From the NCBI GenBank assembly GCA_009930125.1, contig RZYZ01000067.1:1-10228 (forward strand): 10,228 nt of DNA. The letters run 5' to 3'. Under the pieces are notes generated by a model, which was not told where the DNA came from, ran no database searches, and worked only from the letters and a program-made list of their open reading frames with translations. Source of the stretch: Clostridia bacterium. Its GTDB lineage: Bacteria; Bacillota; Clostridia; Clostridiales; Clostridiaceae. This document shows positions 1-6,981 of the stretch, piece after piece. Positions within the stretch are counted from its first letter, which is position 1, and every line of letters begins with the position of its first letter. The translations under genes and the position numbers were made by a program.

Positions 1-2
1 TG

Positions 3-611
3 AATACCAGTCTTATGAATCTGAAGAAGGAAATGGAGCGTCAGCAAAGTGAAATCCGCGACCTTGAACAAAACCATGCGAAGCTGAAGGCACATATCCT
101 TGTCTCCTATCCCGAAGGTACTGCCCTATCTGAAGAAATCGAATCGAGAAAGAAAGAACTCTTCTCTGTGAGAAAGGAAATTGCGGAAGCAATCAGAGCA
201 GTGGAAGCTGTAACCGCTTTGACGCTTGAAGCAGAGAACAAACTATCCAGTGCCAAGAGCTGGTCGACCTATGACACCTTCTTCGGAGGTGGCATCATCG
301 GTGATCTTGTAAAATACTCAAAGCTGGATGAAGCCAATCAGCACATCGCGGAGATCAACTCGGCAGCAGAGCTCATGCAGAAGGAGCTTCAGGATGTGGA
401 CCTGGCTCTAGAAAATAAGATGGAGCATATCGGTGGAGGAGAACGCTTTTTTGATATCGCTTTTGATAACATCTTTTCAGACTGGAGCATTCGAGGTAAA
501 ATCAGTTCAAATCTCGAAAACATTAAAGCCTTTCTCTCTGAGCTTCTCACCATTAGCGAACAGCTTCGAGGAAAAATGATGGAGATCGACCGGGAAATAT
601 CCAATCTCTGA
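3..611 (+). CDS. Coiled-coil protein of unknown function, possibly 5'-truncated by the window edge
   Basis: I do not recognise this gene. The frame is open from base 3. The first ATG is at 15, giving 198 residues, but no ribosome binding site precedes it in the few visible bases, so the true start may lie outside the window. From that ATG, residues 1-85 are charged, heptad-like helix rich in E, K and L. A non-coiled patch follows at about 82-105 with the motif SWSTYDTFFGGG, then DLVKYSKLDEA. A second helical stretch covers about 106-140, and a mixed C-terminal part ends in another helix (about 163-198). There is no signal peptide, membrane segment or catalytic motif, so it is probably cytosolic. 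From memory, similar Trp-Thr-Asp-Gly-Gly patches between coiled coils occur in uncharacterised Firmicute proteins; this is not verified. It converges on the CarD-family gene and shares its terminator. Confidence 0.75.
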   Translation, partial: NTSLMNLKKEMERQQSEIRDLEQNHAKLKAHILVSYPEGTALSEEIESRKKELFSVRKEIAEAIRAVEAVTALTLEAENKLSSAKSWSTYDTFFGGGIIGDLVKYSKLDEANQHIAEINSAAELMQKELQDVDLALENKMEHIGGGERFFDIAFDNIFSDWSIRGKISSNLENIKAFLSELLTISEQLRGKMMEIDREISNL

Positions 612-639
612 TTTTTTCGTAGGATGGTGAAAATAAAAC

Positions 640-677
640 AAGCAGCTCCTCTGTTTCATTCAGAGGGCTGCTTTTCC
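640..677. terminator. Bidirectional intrinsic terminator between convergent genes
   Basis: The arms AAGCAGCTCCTCTG (640-653) and CAGAGGGCTGCTT (661-673) pair, with one bulged T, around a 7-nt loop. T-rich sequence follows on the plus strand (CTTTTCCTTA), and the minus strand reads TGTTTTATTTTC after the stem. It lies between the stop of the plus-strand coiled-coil gene and the stop of the minus-strand CarD-family gene, so it can serve both. Confidence 0.85.
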
Positions 678-695
678 TTATGATCACTTTGATTA

Positions 696-1187
696 TTAGA
701 GAAATTTCTTGATATATGGAATCACTTCATCTATATCCATATCCAGAGCCACCGAGAATTCTCCACTGAGAAGGTTTGTCGCTGACTTCAGAATCAGATC
801 ATCACTGGAGGAGAGCTTCTTCCCTTCTTCTTTTTTCTCCAGTTTTTCATCAGCAAGTGCTTTGATGAGCAGAAGCCAGGATTCACTGTCTCCGGATTTC
901 AGCAGTTCATTATACTCACGCGCTCTTTCCTTTGCGTCATCAATCCAGTCAATCTGCTTGTCCTTCATATGACTGAGAAGTTCTTCAGCTTCTTCCTTCG
1001 AAATAACTTTTCTCATGTTGATATCTTTATTCATGATGGGAATCATGATAATGGAGTCTGTTTCCCGGATGGGACTGAGTATGTAATATTTTCTTTCCTT
1101 GTTGTACCCTTCTTCATCACGTCGAATATCTGTAACCTTACAGGCTCCAGTTAAACCATACATGACATAATCATTAATTTCGAACAT
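696..1187 (-). CDS. CarD/CdnL-family transcriptional regulator (RNA polymerase-binding)
   Basis: This 163-residue protein has the CarD family architecture and length. Residues 1-65 form the Tudor-like RNA polymerase interaction domain, shared with the transcription-repair coupling factor Mfd. It shows the typical start MFEINDYVMYGLTGACKV, a YYIL strand (34-37), and IPIMN...MRKVISKEEAEELL (49-71). Residues from about 75 to 163 form the helical C-terminal domain. CarD proteins bind the RNA polymerase beta subunit and DNA near the -10 element and modulate open-complex stability, often at stable-RNA promoters; that role is family knowledge, not shown here. The SD AGGGGGT (1194-1200) sits 6 nt before the ATG. 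It appears monocistronic, with its own upstream promoters and a shared downstream terminator. The residue around 82 (Trp in WIDD) is consistent with the conserved Trp region of CarD, but I could not align it. Confidence 0.9.
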   Translation of the reverse strand: MFEINDYVMYGLTGACKVTDIRRDEEGYNKERKYYILSPIRETDSIIMIPIMNKDINMRKVISKEEAEELLSHMKDKQIDWIDDAKERAREYNELLKSGDSESWLLLIKALADEKLEKKEEGKKLSSSDDLILKSATNLLSGEFSVALDMDIDEVIPYIKKFL

Positions 1188-1275
1188 TAAATTACCCCCT
1201 TGCGCAAAACATCAGGTTGCAGACCATATTACTATCCACAAAAGAACGTATCGGAGAGATTTCAGTGGACAAGCT

Positions 1276-1304
1276 TTTATATCATTCACCAATCAAATTG
1301 TTAT
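1276..1304 (-). promoter_or_regulatory. Candidate sigma-A promoter (proximal) for the CarD-family gene
   Basis: On the minus strand ATAACA (1304-1299, four of six to the -35 consensus) lies 17 nt before TATAAA (1281-1276). TG sits one base upstream of the -10, so it is an extended -10. The expected start near 1269 would give a leader of about 80 nt. The call rests on motif matching in AT-rich DNA only. Confidence 0.45.
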
Positions 1305-1347
1305 TCTAAATATATTCTGTATTTTAGTGTTATCTCCCAACAATACT

Positions 1348-1356
1348 ATTATATCA
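1348..1356 (-). promoter_or_regulatory. Candidate extended -10 promoter (distal) for the CarD-family gene
   Basis: The minus strand reads TGATATAAT, a perfect -10 with the TGn extension. The upstream -35 region (TTCATT at 17 nt) is poor, which extended -10 promoters tolerate. Transcription would start near 1341 and give a leader of about 150 nt. The rest of the gap from 1188 to 1489 holds only the proximal promoter and the hairpin at 1430-1463. Confidence 0.4.
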
Positions 1357-1429
1357 AATTTTGTGAAAAAAATGAAGTTTTAGACCATTTAAATTTGCAC
1401 AAGAGAATTTATCTGACAGAAATACAGAG

Positions 1430-1463
1430 ACTCCATGGAAAGAACCGCATCTTTCCATGGAGT
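1430..1463 (-). terminator. Hairpin terminator at the end of the fakA-recG-rsmD-coaD operon
   Basis: A perfect 14-bp inverted repeat, ACTCCATGGAAAGA (1430-1443) and TCTTTCCATGGAGT (1450-1463), flanks the 6-nt loop ACCGCA. It starts 26 nt after the stop of the last gene of the minus-strand operon. The tract after it on that strand (CTCTGTATTTCTGTC) is only moderately T-rich, so termination may be incomplete. Confidence 0.65.
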
Positions 1464-1489
1464 TTCTGCTGTGAAACCGAATATTTCCG

Positions 1490-2047
1490 TTATTTCATTT
1501 CTCTTAATTCTTTGATGTTCTCTTTGATTGTATTGGAGGTTGCGTTGAAATTCTTGTTGTATTCCTGAACGAACCCTTCAAAGAGATTCTTGAAATTATG
1601 CATCATCTGCTGATTTTTCTCCTTGATTTCAGAATCCAGATCAGAGAGCAGTGAGTCCGCATAATCTCTTGCAGAGAGCTTGACAAGTTTCGCTTCTGTC
1701 TGAGCCTTATTGATGATTTCCTGGGCTTTGATGTTCGCTTCCTTAACAATATCATGATTGTCCACTTTTTCTCTCATCATACGATCCACTTCGGCTTTGG
1801 TTCTTTCATATTCGGTCTTCGCTTCTGTGAGAATCCGATCTTTTTCGCTTAAGACCCATTGTGCTGTTCTGAGGTCTTCAGGAATGACCTGCACGATTTC
1901 ATCCAGAATACTGACAATCTCTTCCTTATCCACCATGACCTTCTTAGAAAACGGCATTTTGGAGCCATCATCTATGATTTCCTGCAGCACTTCCACAAGT
2001 CCGGTAATTTCGATTCTTCTTGATGTCACTTCATAATTTTCTTTCAT
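1490..2047 (-). CDS. Conserved coiled-coil protein of unknown function, linked to coaD
   Basis: This 185-residue, highly charged protein has no signal peptide or membrane segment. Residues 13-60 hold a compact N-terminal segment (ITGLVEVLQEIIDDG, then MPFSKKVMVDKEEI) with the IVSILDEI...IPEDLRTAQWV pattern. From about 62 to 145 a long helix follows with alanine/lysine/glutamate repeats (AKTEYERTKAEV, KAQEIINKAQTEAKL), resembling ATP synthase b-subunit or DivIVA-type coils. A shorter helix ends the protein. As I recall, homologues after coaD in clostridial genomes are often auto-labelled 'ATPase' or V-type ATPase subunit-like, but no Walker motif is present, so I assign no activity. Its ATG overlaps the coaD stop by one base (TAATG), and its SD GGAGGGG lies in the last coaD codons, so translational coupling is likely. 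A structural or division-site role is a guess. Confidence 0.88.
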   Translation of the reverse strand: MKENYEVTSRRIEITGLVEVLQEIIDDGSKMPFSKKVMVDKEEIVSILDEIVQVIPEDLRTAQWVLSEKDRILTEAKTEYERTKAEVDRMMREKVDNHDIVKEANIKAQEIINKAQTEAKLVKLSARDYADSLLSDLDSEIKEKNQQMMHNFKNLFEGFVQEYNKNFNATSNTIKENIKELREMK

Positions 2048-2544
2048 TAAACTACCCCTCCATCGATTCCAACTTTTTTATAGATGTCCTGAACAATGTC
2101 TCCTGGTACAAAATTGGAAATATCCCCTCTGAAATGCAGAATCTCCCTGACAGAAGATGAACTGATATAAGAATACTCCGTACTCGCCATCATGAGTATT
2201 GTTTCCACTCGGTCTTTTGACAGTTTTCGATTCATATGAGACATCTGGAGCTCATAATCAAAATCCAGTCCCACTCGAAGACCTTTCACGATTATTCTCG
2301 CATCAACGCTTTTCATGAAGTCGATCAATAGACCTTCAAAACTTACTACTTCAATATTATCATATTTCTCTACCAGTTTACCAATCATATCCACTCTCTC
2401 ATCGATTGTAAACAGGCCTTTCTTCTCAACATTCTTCAGCACCGCTACAATCAGCTTATCAAAAAGCCTGGATGAGCGTGTGATGATATCCATGTGACCG
2501 AGGGTGATCGGGTCAAAACTTCCTGGATATACCGCAATTTTCAT
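2047..2544 (-). CDS. coaD: Phosphopantetheine adenylyltransferase
   Basis: CoaD transfers AMP from ATP to 4'-phosphopantetheine to make dephospho-CoA, the penultimate step of coenzyme A synthesis, in the cytosol. The 165-residue length is normal. The nucleotidyltransferase signature is present: GSFDPITLGH (residues 8-17, the T/HxGH motif), the substrate-binding stretch KGLRVGLDFDYELQMSHMNRKL (87-108), and ISSSSVRE (127-134, the ISSTxxR-type motif). Position 87 is Lys where the E. coli enzyme has Arg (R88 of RGLR), a conservative change; Arg90 is kept. The SD AGGAGA overlaps the rsmD stop, and the gap to rsmD is 9 nt. The rsmD-coaD pair is a widespread bacterial linkage. I am very sure of this call. 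Confidence 0.97.
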   Translation of the reverse strand: MKIAVYPGSFDPITLGHMDIITRSSRLFDKLIVAVLKNVEKKGLFTIDERVDMIGKLVEKYDNIEVVSFEGLLIDFMKSVDARIIVKGLRVGLDFDYELQMSHMNRKLSKDRVETILMMASTEYSYISSSSVREILHFRGDISNFVPGDIVQDIYKKVGIDGGVV

Positions 2545-2553
2545 AATTTCTCC

Positions 2554-3138
2554 TCATATTCTCAGCTGATAGAATCCCAGTATGGTCTTTCCATACTTTC
2601 TTTCATCTGTCAGTTCATATTTTCCATCGGGCCGGTAAACACTTTCATCTATATCATATTTTGATACAATCACACCATTTTCAGATAGGAGATCGTATTT
2701 TTCGATGAGCCTGATGGATTCTTCCACCATATTATTCAGATAAGGCGGGTCTACGAATATTATATCGAACTTTTCTCCCCTAGACCCTGAACTTTTTATG
2801 AATTCGTAACAGTCTTTGAAATACGCGGAACATGAGTCCCTGAATCCCAGCAGATTGATGTTTTCCACCAGAATGTCATAGGTCTCTTTGAACTTTTCAG
2901 TGAGAATGACTTCCTCCGCTCCTCGACTTGCACATTCCAGTCCGAGACTCCCCGTGCCGGCAAACATATCCAGGACTCTTGCTCCATAGATCTTGTGCTG
3001 AATGATATTGAACATGGAAACTTTAACCCGATCCAGGGTCGGCCTTGTAGCTCTAAGTTCACCTTTTTGTGTAATTCTGCCTTCATTCCTTGGTGAGAGC
3101 AGTTTTCTCCCCTTGGCAGTACCTGAAATTATTCTCAT
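2554..3138 (-). CDS. rsmD: 16S rRNA (guanine966-N2)-methyltransferase RsmD
   Basis: RsmD methylates N2 of G966 of 16S rRNA in the 30S subunit, using S-adenosylmethionine. The 194 residues match the family. Visible motifs are the N-terminal MRIISGTAKGRKL, the RPTLDRVKVSMFNI segment (32-45), SAM motif I VLDMFAGTGSLGLE (55-68), and the catalytic motif IV DPPY (130-133) preceded by FDIIFV. The linker between the start motif and RPT (residues 15-31) seems slightly longer than in many homologues, though I could not align it. The SD GAGGAG lies just after the recG stop, with a 13-nt gap to recG. It is co-transcribed with recG and coaD. YhhF is an older name for the same family. Confidence 0.96.
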   Translation of the reverse strand: MRIISGTAKGRKLLSPRNEGRITQKGELRATRPTLDRVKVSMFNIIQHKIYGARVLDMFAGTGSLGLECASRGAEEVILTEKFKETYDILVENINLLGFRDSCSAYFKDCYEFIKSSGSRGEKFDIIFVDPPYLNNMVEESIRLIEKYDLLSENGVIVSKYDIDESVYRPDGKYELTDERKYGKTILGFYQLRI

Positions 3139-3151
3139 TTCCCATTCTCCT

Positions 3152-5173
3152 CTAGTTCAGACAGATAAAATTCATGCTTCTTGAAATCTTCTCCAGAAAT
3201 TCATTCTTCATTCTGATTTCTTCGGGAAGTTTCCCGTTGTATACTTTTTTTGCATAGCTGTTCGCTTTCAGAAAAAGCTCATAATCCAAAGCCAGATTGG
3301 ATAAGACCAGTCCGGAGTGTCCACTCTGGTTGACCCCGAAAAGCTGTCCGGTTCCCCTCTGCTTCAGATCCTCCTCCGCTATGAAAAATCCGTCGTTGCT
3401 TTTCACCATGATTTCCAGTCTTTCTCTTGTACCCTGACTTCTTATGTTTGCCATCATGAGACAGTAGGACTGATATTCTCCTCGCCCGACTCTTCCTCTT
3501 AACTGATGCAGCTGAGCAAGGCCGAATCTCTCTGCGTTCTCGATGACCATGACACTGGCATTAGGCACATTCACGCCCACCTCGATAACGGTCGTCGCAA
3601 TCAAAACCTGAATCTCTCCATCCTTGAAAGACTCCATGACACGACTTTTTTCCTTTGAAGTCATTTTACCATGCAGGTACCCCATACGTATACCCTTAAG
3701 ATGACCTTTGGATAGCTCCTCATAGAGCCCTTCAACGGAATTCAGTTCTCCGTTTTCATCCAGATCGATAAGCGGTGTGACAATATATGCCTGTCTTCCG
3801 CTTTTCACTTCTTCAAGCACCTTGCTGTAGCAGAGCTTCCTTTTCCCTTCATCCAGTAGAACGGTCCTGATTTCCTTTCTTCCTTTCGGCAGCTCATCGA
3901 TCACCGATAAGTCCAGATCGGAATAGATGGTCAGTGCCATGGTTCTTGGAATCGGCGTCGCACTCATGACGAGCACCTCTGCCGTTTTGCTCTTGTTTAT
4001 GAGCTTGGCTCTCTGATTGACCCCAAACCGGTGCTGTTCATCTGTGATGATCATACCCAGTTTCGTGAAATTCACATTCTCCTCGATAAGAGCATGGGTT
4101 CCGATCATAAGAAGCGGTTTCCCTGCCCCCAGATCCTCTGAGATTTTCAGCCGTTCCGATTTCTTCGTTGATCCCGTCAGCAGCGACACAGAAACGCCTA
4201 GTGGCCCCAGAAGCTTCACCGCTTCTTCATAATGCTGCTTTGCCAGAATTTCAGTCGGTGCCATGAATGCCGCCTGATATCCGTTCTCGATGACATTGAA
4301 GAGGGCAATCAGGGCCACAATGGTCTTCCCTGACCCCACATCCCCCTGAAGAAGACGATTCATGGGGAAATTTTGCTTCTGATCCTTCAGAATCTCACGG
4401 ATGACTCTGTTCTGTGCCTCCGTCATCTTGAAAGGAATCTTTTCCTTCAGTTCTTTCAGCCTCTTGCTCATGCTGAAGGAAATCCCTTCTTCATTCTCCA
4501 GTCTTCTGGTTTTTGACAGCATGATTTTCATGGAATAGGAAAACATCTCCTGAAATTTCATTCGTTTCAGTGAATCTTCCAGTTTCCTCTCATCCTCAGG
4601 AAAATGAAGACTTCTCACTGCTTCATCCAGAGAAATCAGCTGCTCCTCTTCCAGAATCTGCTTCGGAAAATTTTCATTGATGATGACACGCTCCAGAATC
4701 TGCCTGACCAGTTTCTTGATGAGCGTTCCAGTGACTTTCCCCTCCGCAGAATACACCGGCACAATCTCTTCCTTATCCTTGTTGATCACCGGGTTGATGC
4801 ATTCAATGTTCTTCCCTTTTTTCGTGAACTTCCCCTTGAGCTCGTAGGTCTCACCGATTTTGTAATTTCCGGAAACATAGGGCATATTGAAAAACATTGC
4901 TTTCAGCTGCCCGAATGCTGTGGAAAAATAGACGGTTGTCATGGTCTTTCCCGTACGGGTTCGAAAAGGCTTCGTAATGCGCACCACTTCCGCTTCCAGC
5001 TTCACTTTATCCATTCCGTTGAAGTAGGTCTCCTCTGCCTCATGGTAGGTATCATAGGCTCGAGGAAAATACAGAAGCAGATCCAGAAGCGTCACGATGC
5101 CCATTTTCTCCAGCTGTTCTTTTGTTTTTGCTCCGACCCCTTTCAGGGTACCCACGGAATCGTAAATATCCAT
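3152..5173 (-). CDS. recG: ATP-dependent DNA helicase RecG
   Basis: RecG is a superfamily 2 DNA translocase that regresses stalled replication forks and migrates branched recombination intermediates. From the ATG at 5173 the protein has 673 residues, close to the roughly 680 of B. subtilis RecG. The N-terminal wedge/OB region (about 1-250) starts with a helix-hairpin-helix-like TLKGVGAKTKEQL. Helicase motifs follow in order: TEAQ near 252, Walker A GDVGSGKT (277-284), MAPTEILA, DEQH (378-381), SATPIPRT (404-411), ATTVIEVGVNVP, and QLRGRVGRG (557-565). The C-terminal translocation motif RGTGQLFGVNQSG comes at about 606-618. The frame also opens at a TTG (5212), but that codon lies in a terminator hairpin and has no SD. 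The ATG at 5173 has GGAGG five bases upstream and starts MDIYDSVGTLKG, as expected for the family. Confidence 0.97.
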   Translation of the reverse strand: MDIYDSVGTLKGVGAKTKEQLEKMGIVTLLDLLLYFPRAYDTYHEAEETYFNGMDKVKLEAEVVRITKPFRTRTGKTMTTVYFSTAFGQLKAMFFNMPYVSGNYKIGETYELKGKFTKKGKNIECINPVINKDKEEIVPVYSAEGKVTGTLIKKLVRQILERVIINENFPKQILEEEQLISLDEAVRSLHFPEDERKLEDSLKRMKFQEMFSYSMKIMLSKTRRLENEEGISFSMSKRLKELKEKIPFKMTEAQNRVIREILKDQKQNFPMNRLLQGDVGSGKTIVALIALFNVIENGYQAAFMAPTEILAKQHYEEAVKLLGPLGVSVSLLTGSTKKSERLKISEDLGAGKPLLMIGTHALIEENVNFTKLGMIITDEQHRFGVNQRAKLINKSKTAEVLVMSATPIPRTMALTIYSDLDLSVIDELPKGRKEIRTVLLDEGKRKLCYSKVLEEVKSGRQAYIVTPLIDLDENGELNSVEGLYEELSKGHLKGIRMGYLHGKMTSKEKSRVMESFKDGEIQVLIATTVIEVGVNVPNASVMVIENAERFGLAQLHQLRGRVGRGEYQSYCLMMANIRSQGTRERLEIMVKSNDGFFIAEEDLKQRGTGQLFGVNQSGHSGLVLSNLALDYELFLKANSYAKKVYNGKLPEEIRMKNEFLEKISRSMNFICLN

Positions 5174-5178
5174 ATCTT

Positions 5179-5183
5179 CCTCC
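5179..5183 (-). promoter_or_regulatory. Ribosome binding site that fixes the recG start
   Basis: GGAGG lies five bases before the ATG at 5173 and directly after the eight-T tract of the terminator. It shows that the 13 extra codons upstream are not part of RecG. Confidence 0.85.
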
Positions 5184-5209
5184 AAAAAAAAGAAGGCCGA
5201 AGCCTTCTT
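5184..5209 (-). terminator. Intrinsic terminator or attenuator between fakA and recG
   Basis: On the minus strand a perfect 8-bp stem, AAGAAGGC and GCCTTCTT, closes a TTCG tetraloop with a C-G pair, the exceptionally stable cUUCGg type. Together with the stem's last two T, six more T complete an eight-T run. It begins 5 nt after the fakA stop, and the recG SD follows the T tract at once. All standard parts of an intrinsic terminator are present. I saw no convincing promoter between it and recG, so recG, rsmD, coaD and the last gene would depend on read-through. Confidence 0.85.
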
Positions 5210-5214
5210 CAAAT

Positions 5215-6855
5215 TTATTCCACCGCGATGATGAAGTAGTATAACGGCTGTTTTCCGTCCACACTCATCACATCCAGGTCTTCATACTTTTCTTCAAGAA
5301 GCTCTACAAGTTCATTAAACTCTTCTTCTTTTACATCTTCACCGTAAAACAGTGTGATAGATGAACTGTCCTCATCCACCATGGACTCGATGAGTTCTTC
5401 GACCAGTGGATACAGTTCTCTTTTCACCAGTTTGATCTTGTTCTCAATGAGCCCAAGATAATCTCCCTGCTTGACTTCCTTACCATCTATTTCGGTATCT
5501 CTCACAGCATATGTGACAGAACCTGATTTTACCGTTTCGAGGCTCGCCATGAGTGCATCATAGTTGGCTTCCGCATCCGCTTTGGGATTAAAGGTTGTCA
5601 GTGCCGCAACGCCCTGAGGAATGGTTTTTGTGGGAATCACATAAACTTCCTTGGCTGAAATCTCCTTGGCCTGATTCGCCGCCATAATGATATTTTTATT
5701 ATTCGGAAGTATGAAGATATACTCCGCATTGGCTTCCTCCACCGCTTTGACGATCTCCTGAGTGGATGGGTTCATGGTCTGTCCACCGGAAATCACGAAA
5801 TTCACGCCGAGATCATGGAATACATCCTTGATTCCATCTCCCATGGAAACAGAAATGAACGCATACTTTTCCTTCTCCTTCGGTTCGCTGGCCTTTACTT
5901 CTTCTGCTTTCATTTCTTCATGAACATCTGGTGTTTCCTGAAGATTTCTATGCTGCTCTCTCATGTTTTCAATCTTGATCTTTGTCAGTTCTCCACGTTT
6001 TCCCGCTTCAGCAAGAACAAGTCCCGGATTGTCCGTATGAATATGCACTTTTGTAATATCATCATATCCTACATAGACAATGGAATCACCCATGGTCTCC
6101 AGATACTCTTTGAACTCTCCATTATCAGGCGCTGCAAGAACGATGAATTCTGTGCAGTATCCGAAGGTGATTTCCGTATGGGTATCTCTGGCAGCCACAT
6201 ACTCTTCGAAGGATTTCTCTTCGAGCTTTTCCGCCATCTGGAAGCCGCTTTGCAGCGCTTCATACATCCCCTTCAGAATGATCAGCAGACCCATACCTCC
6301 TGAATCCACTACATTGGCTGCTTTAAGCTGCGGCAATAGGTCCGGTGTTCTCTGGAGCGTATCATCCGCGTATTCCACAATCTTGCTCATGAGATCCGTC
6401 ATGTCATCTGTATGATATTCAGTGGCTTTTTCTCCGACTTCTCTTATAACAGTCAGAATCGTCCCTTCCGTAGGTCTCATGACCGCTCTGTAAGCTGATT
6501 TTGAACCTTCCAGCATACTCAGGGCGAATTCATAGGGATTCACCTCATCTTTTCCTTCCAGACCCTTGGCGATGCCTCTGAAGATCTGTGAAAGAATAAC
6601 ACCAGAGTTTCCTCTGGCACCCATAAGTGCTCCCTTGGCCATAATCTTGGACACTTCTCCGATAGAAGAAGATTTGCTGCTCTGGATCTCCTGAACAGCT
6701 GCGGTAAATGTCATGGACATATTTGTGCCTGTATCTCCATCAGGAACAGGGAAGACATTGAGTGAATCCACATATGCCTTTTCATTTTCTAATCTGATGC
6801 TCGCATTGGTCACCATATTCAGAAAATGCTGTCCATCGATTTTATTGTATTTCAT
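5215..6855 (-). CDS. fakA: Fatty acid kinase catalytic subunit FakA (YloV, DAK phosphatase family)
   Basis: FakA-type proteins phosphorylate fatty acids held by a FakB carrier, feeding host or environmental acyl chains into phospholipid; no fakB is in this window. The chosen ATG gives 546 residues, typical of the family. The N-terminal DhaL-like nucleotide domain (about 1-200) has DGDTGTN (39-45, metal/ATP binding), GARGNSG (79-85), MRPTEGTILTV and VDSGGMGLL (about 183-191). A middle domain holds YCTEF (Cys234) and VHIHTD (about 270-275), family-typical and possibly metal binding. A charged linker at about 310-330 leads to a C-terminal domain with ISVSMGDGIKDVF and FVISGGQTMNPST. An upstream in-frame ATG at 6906 is rejected because AGGAGG (6864-6869) lies 8 nt before 6855 and MKYNKIDGQHF is the usual N-terminus. 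It follows the Asp23 gene, as yloU-yloV does in Bacillus, but with about 200 nt and a hairpin between them. Confidence 0.93.
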   Translation of the reverse strand: MKYNKIDGQHFLNMVTNASIRLENEKAYVDSLNVFPVPDGDTGTNMSMTFTAAVQEIQSSKSSSIGEVSKIMAKGALMGARGNSGVILSQIFRGIAKGLEGKDEVNPYEFALSMLEGSKSAYRAVMRPTEGTILTVIREVGEKATEYHTDDMTDLMSKIVEYADDTLQRTPDLLPQLKAANVVDSGGMGLLIILKGMYEALQSGFQMAEKLEEKSFEEYVAARDTHTEITFGYCTEFIVLAAPDNGEFKEYLETMGDSIVYVGYDDITKVHIHTDNPGLVLAEAGKRGELTKIKIENMREQHRNLQETPDVHEEMKAEEVKASEPKEKEKYAFISVSMGDGIKDVFHDLGVNFVISGGQTMNPSTQEIVKAVEEANAEYIFILPNNKNIIMAANQAKEISAKEVYVIPTKTIPQGVAALTTFNPKADAEANYDALMASLETVKSGSVTYAVRDTEIDGKEVKQGDYLGLIENKIKLVKRELYPLVEELIESMVDEDSSSITLFYGEDVKEEEFNELVELLEEKYEDLDVMSVDGKQPLYYFIIAVE

Positions 6856-6863
6856 ACGATATT

Positions 6864-6869
6864 CCTCCT
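6864..6869 (-). promoter_or_regulatory. Ribosome binding site that fixes the fakA start
   Basis: AGGAGG lies eight bases before the ATG at 6855. No comparable SD precedes the ATG at 6906, so the first 17 codons of the longer frame are leader sequence. Confidence 0.85.
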
Positions 6870-6932
6870 GCAAAATATGGACAATATCAAAGCATGCCCA
6901 CGCCATTTATACTTAGTAAATCAAACTTTAAT

Positions 6933-6955
6933 AAAACCCTAATCAATAGGGTTTT
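6933..6955. terminator. Hairpin terminator after the Asp23 gene, lying in the fakA leader
   Basis: A perfect 9-bp stem, AAAACCCTA (6933-6941) and TAGGGTTTT (6947-6955), closes a 5-nt loop. A on one side and T on the other make it terminator-like on both strands, though only three pairs are G-C. It can end the Asp23 transcript. It also lies about 20 nt downstream of the expected start of the candidate fakA promoter, so it could attenuate fakA. Confidence 0.65.
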
Positions 6956-6981
6956 GTTTATAAAATATTAAACCAATCCTT

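Noticed and set aside
1232..1272. DnaA-box-like sequences CTATCCACA (1232-1240) and the inverted TTGTCCACT (1264-1272) upstream of the CarD-family gene.
   Set aside because: They carry one and two mismatches to TTATCCACA. About two one-mismatch sites are expected by chance on both strands of a window this size, and no replication genes or AT-rich unwinding element are nearby.
1200..1568. A 122-residue plus-strand frame across the gap before the coiled-coil gene.
   Set aside because: It starts at a TTG without an SD, runs through the promoters and the hairpin at 1430-1463, and enters the antisense of a clear gene. Its composition (many Y, F, I, N) is that of translated AT-rich spacer.
3152..5212. 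A longer RecG starting at the TTG at 5212.
   Set aside because: The extra 13 codons lie in the terminator hairpin and T tract. The ATG at 5173 has a well-placed GGAGG and matches the usual RecG N-terminus.
4604..5239. A 211-residue plus-strand frame antisense to recG.
   Set aside because: It is the complement of a confident RecG coding region, with no SD or recognisable domain.
5815..6303. A 162-residue plus-strand frame antisense to fakA.
   Set aside because: It lies entirely inside the FakA coding region and has no family features.
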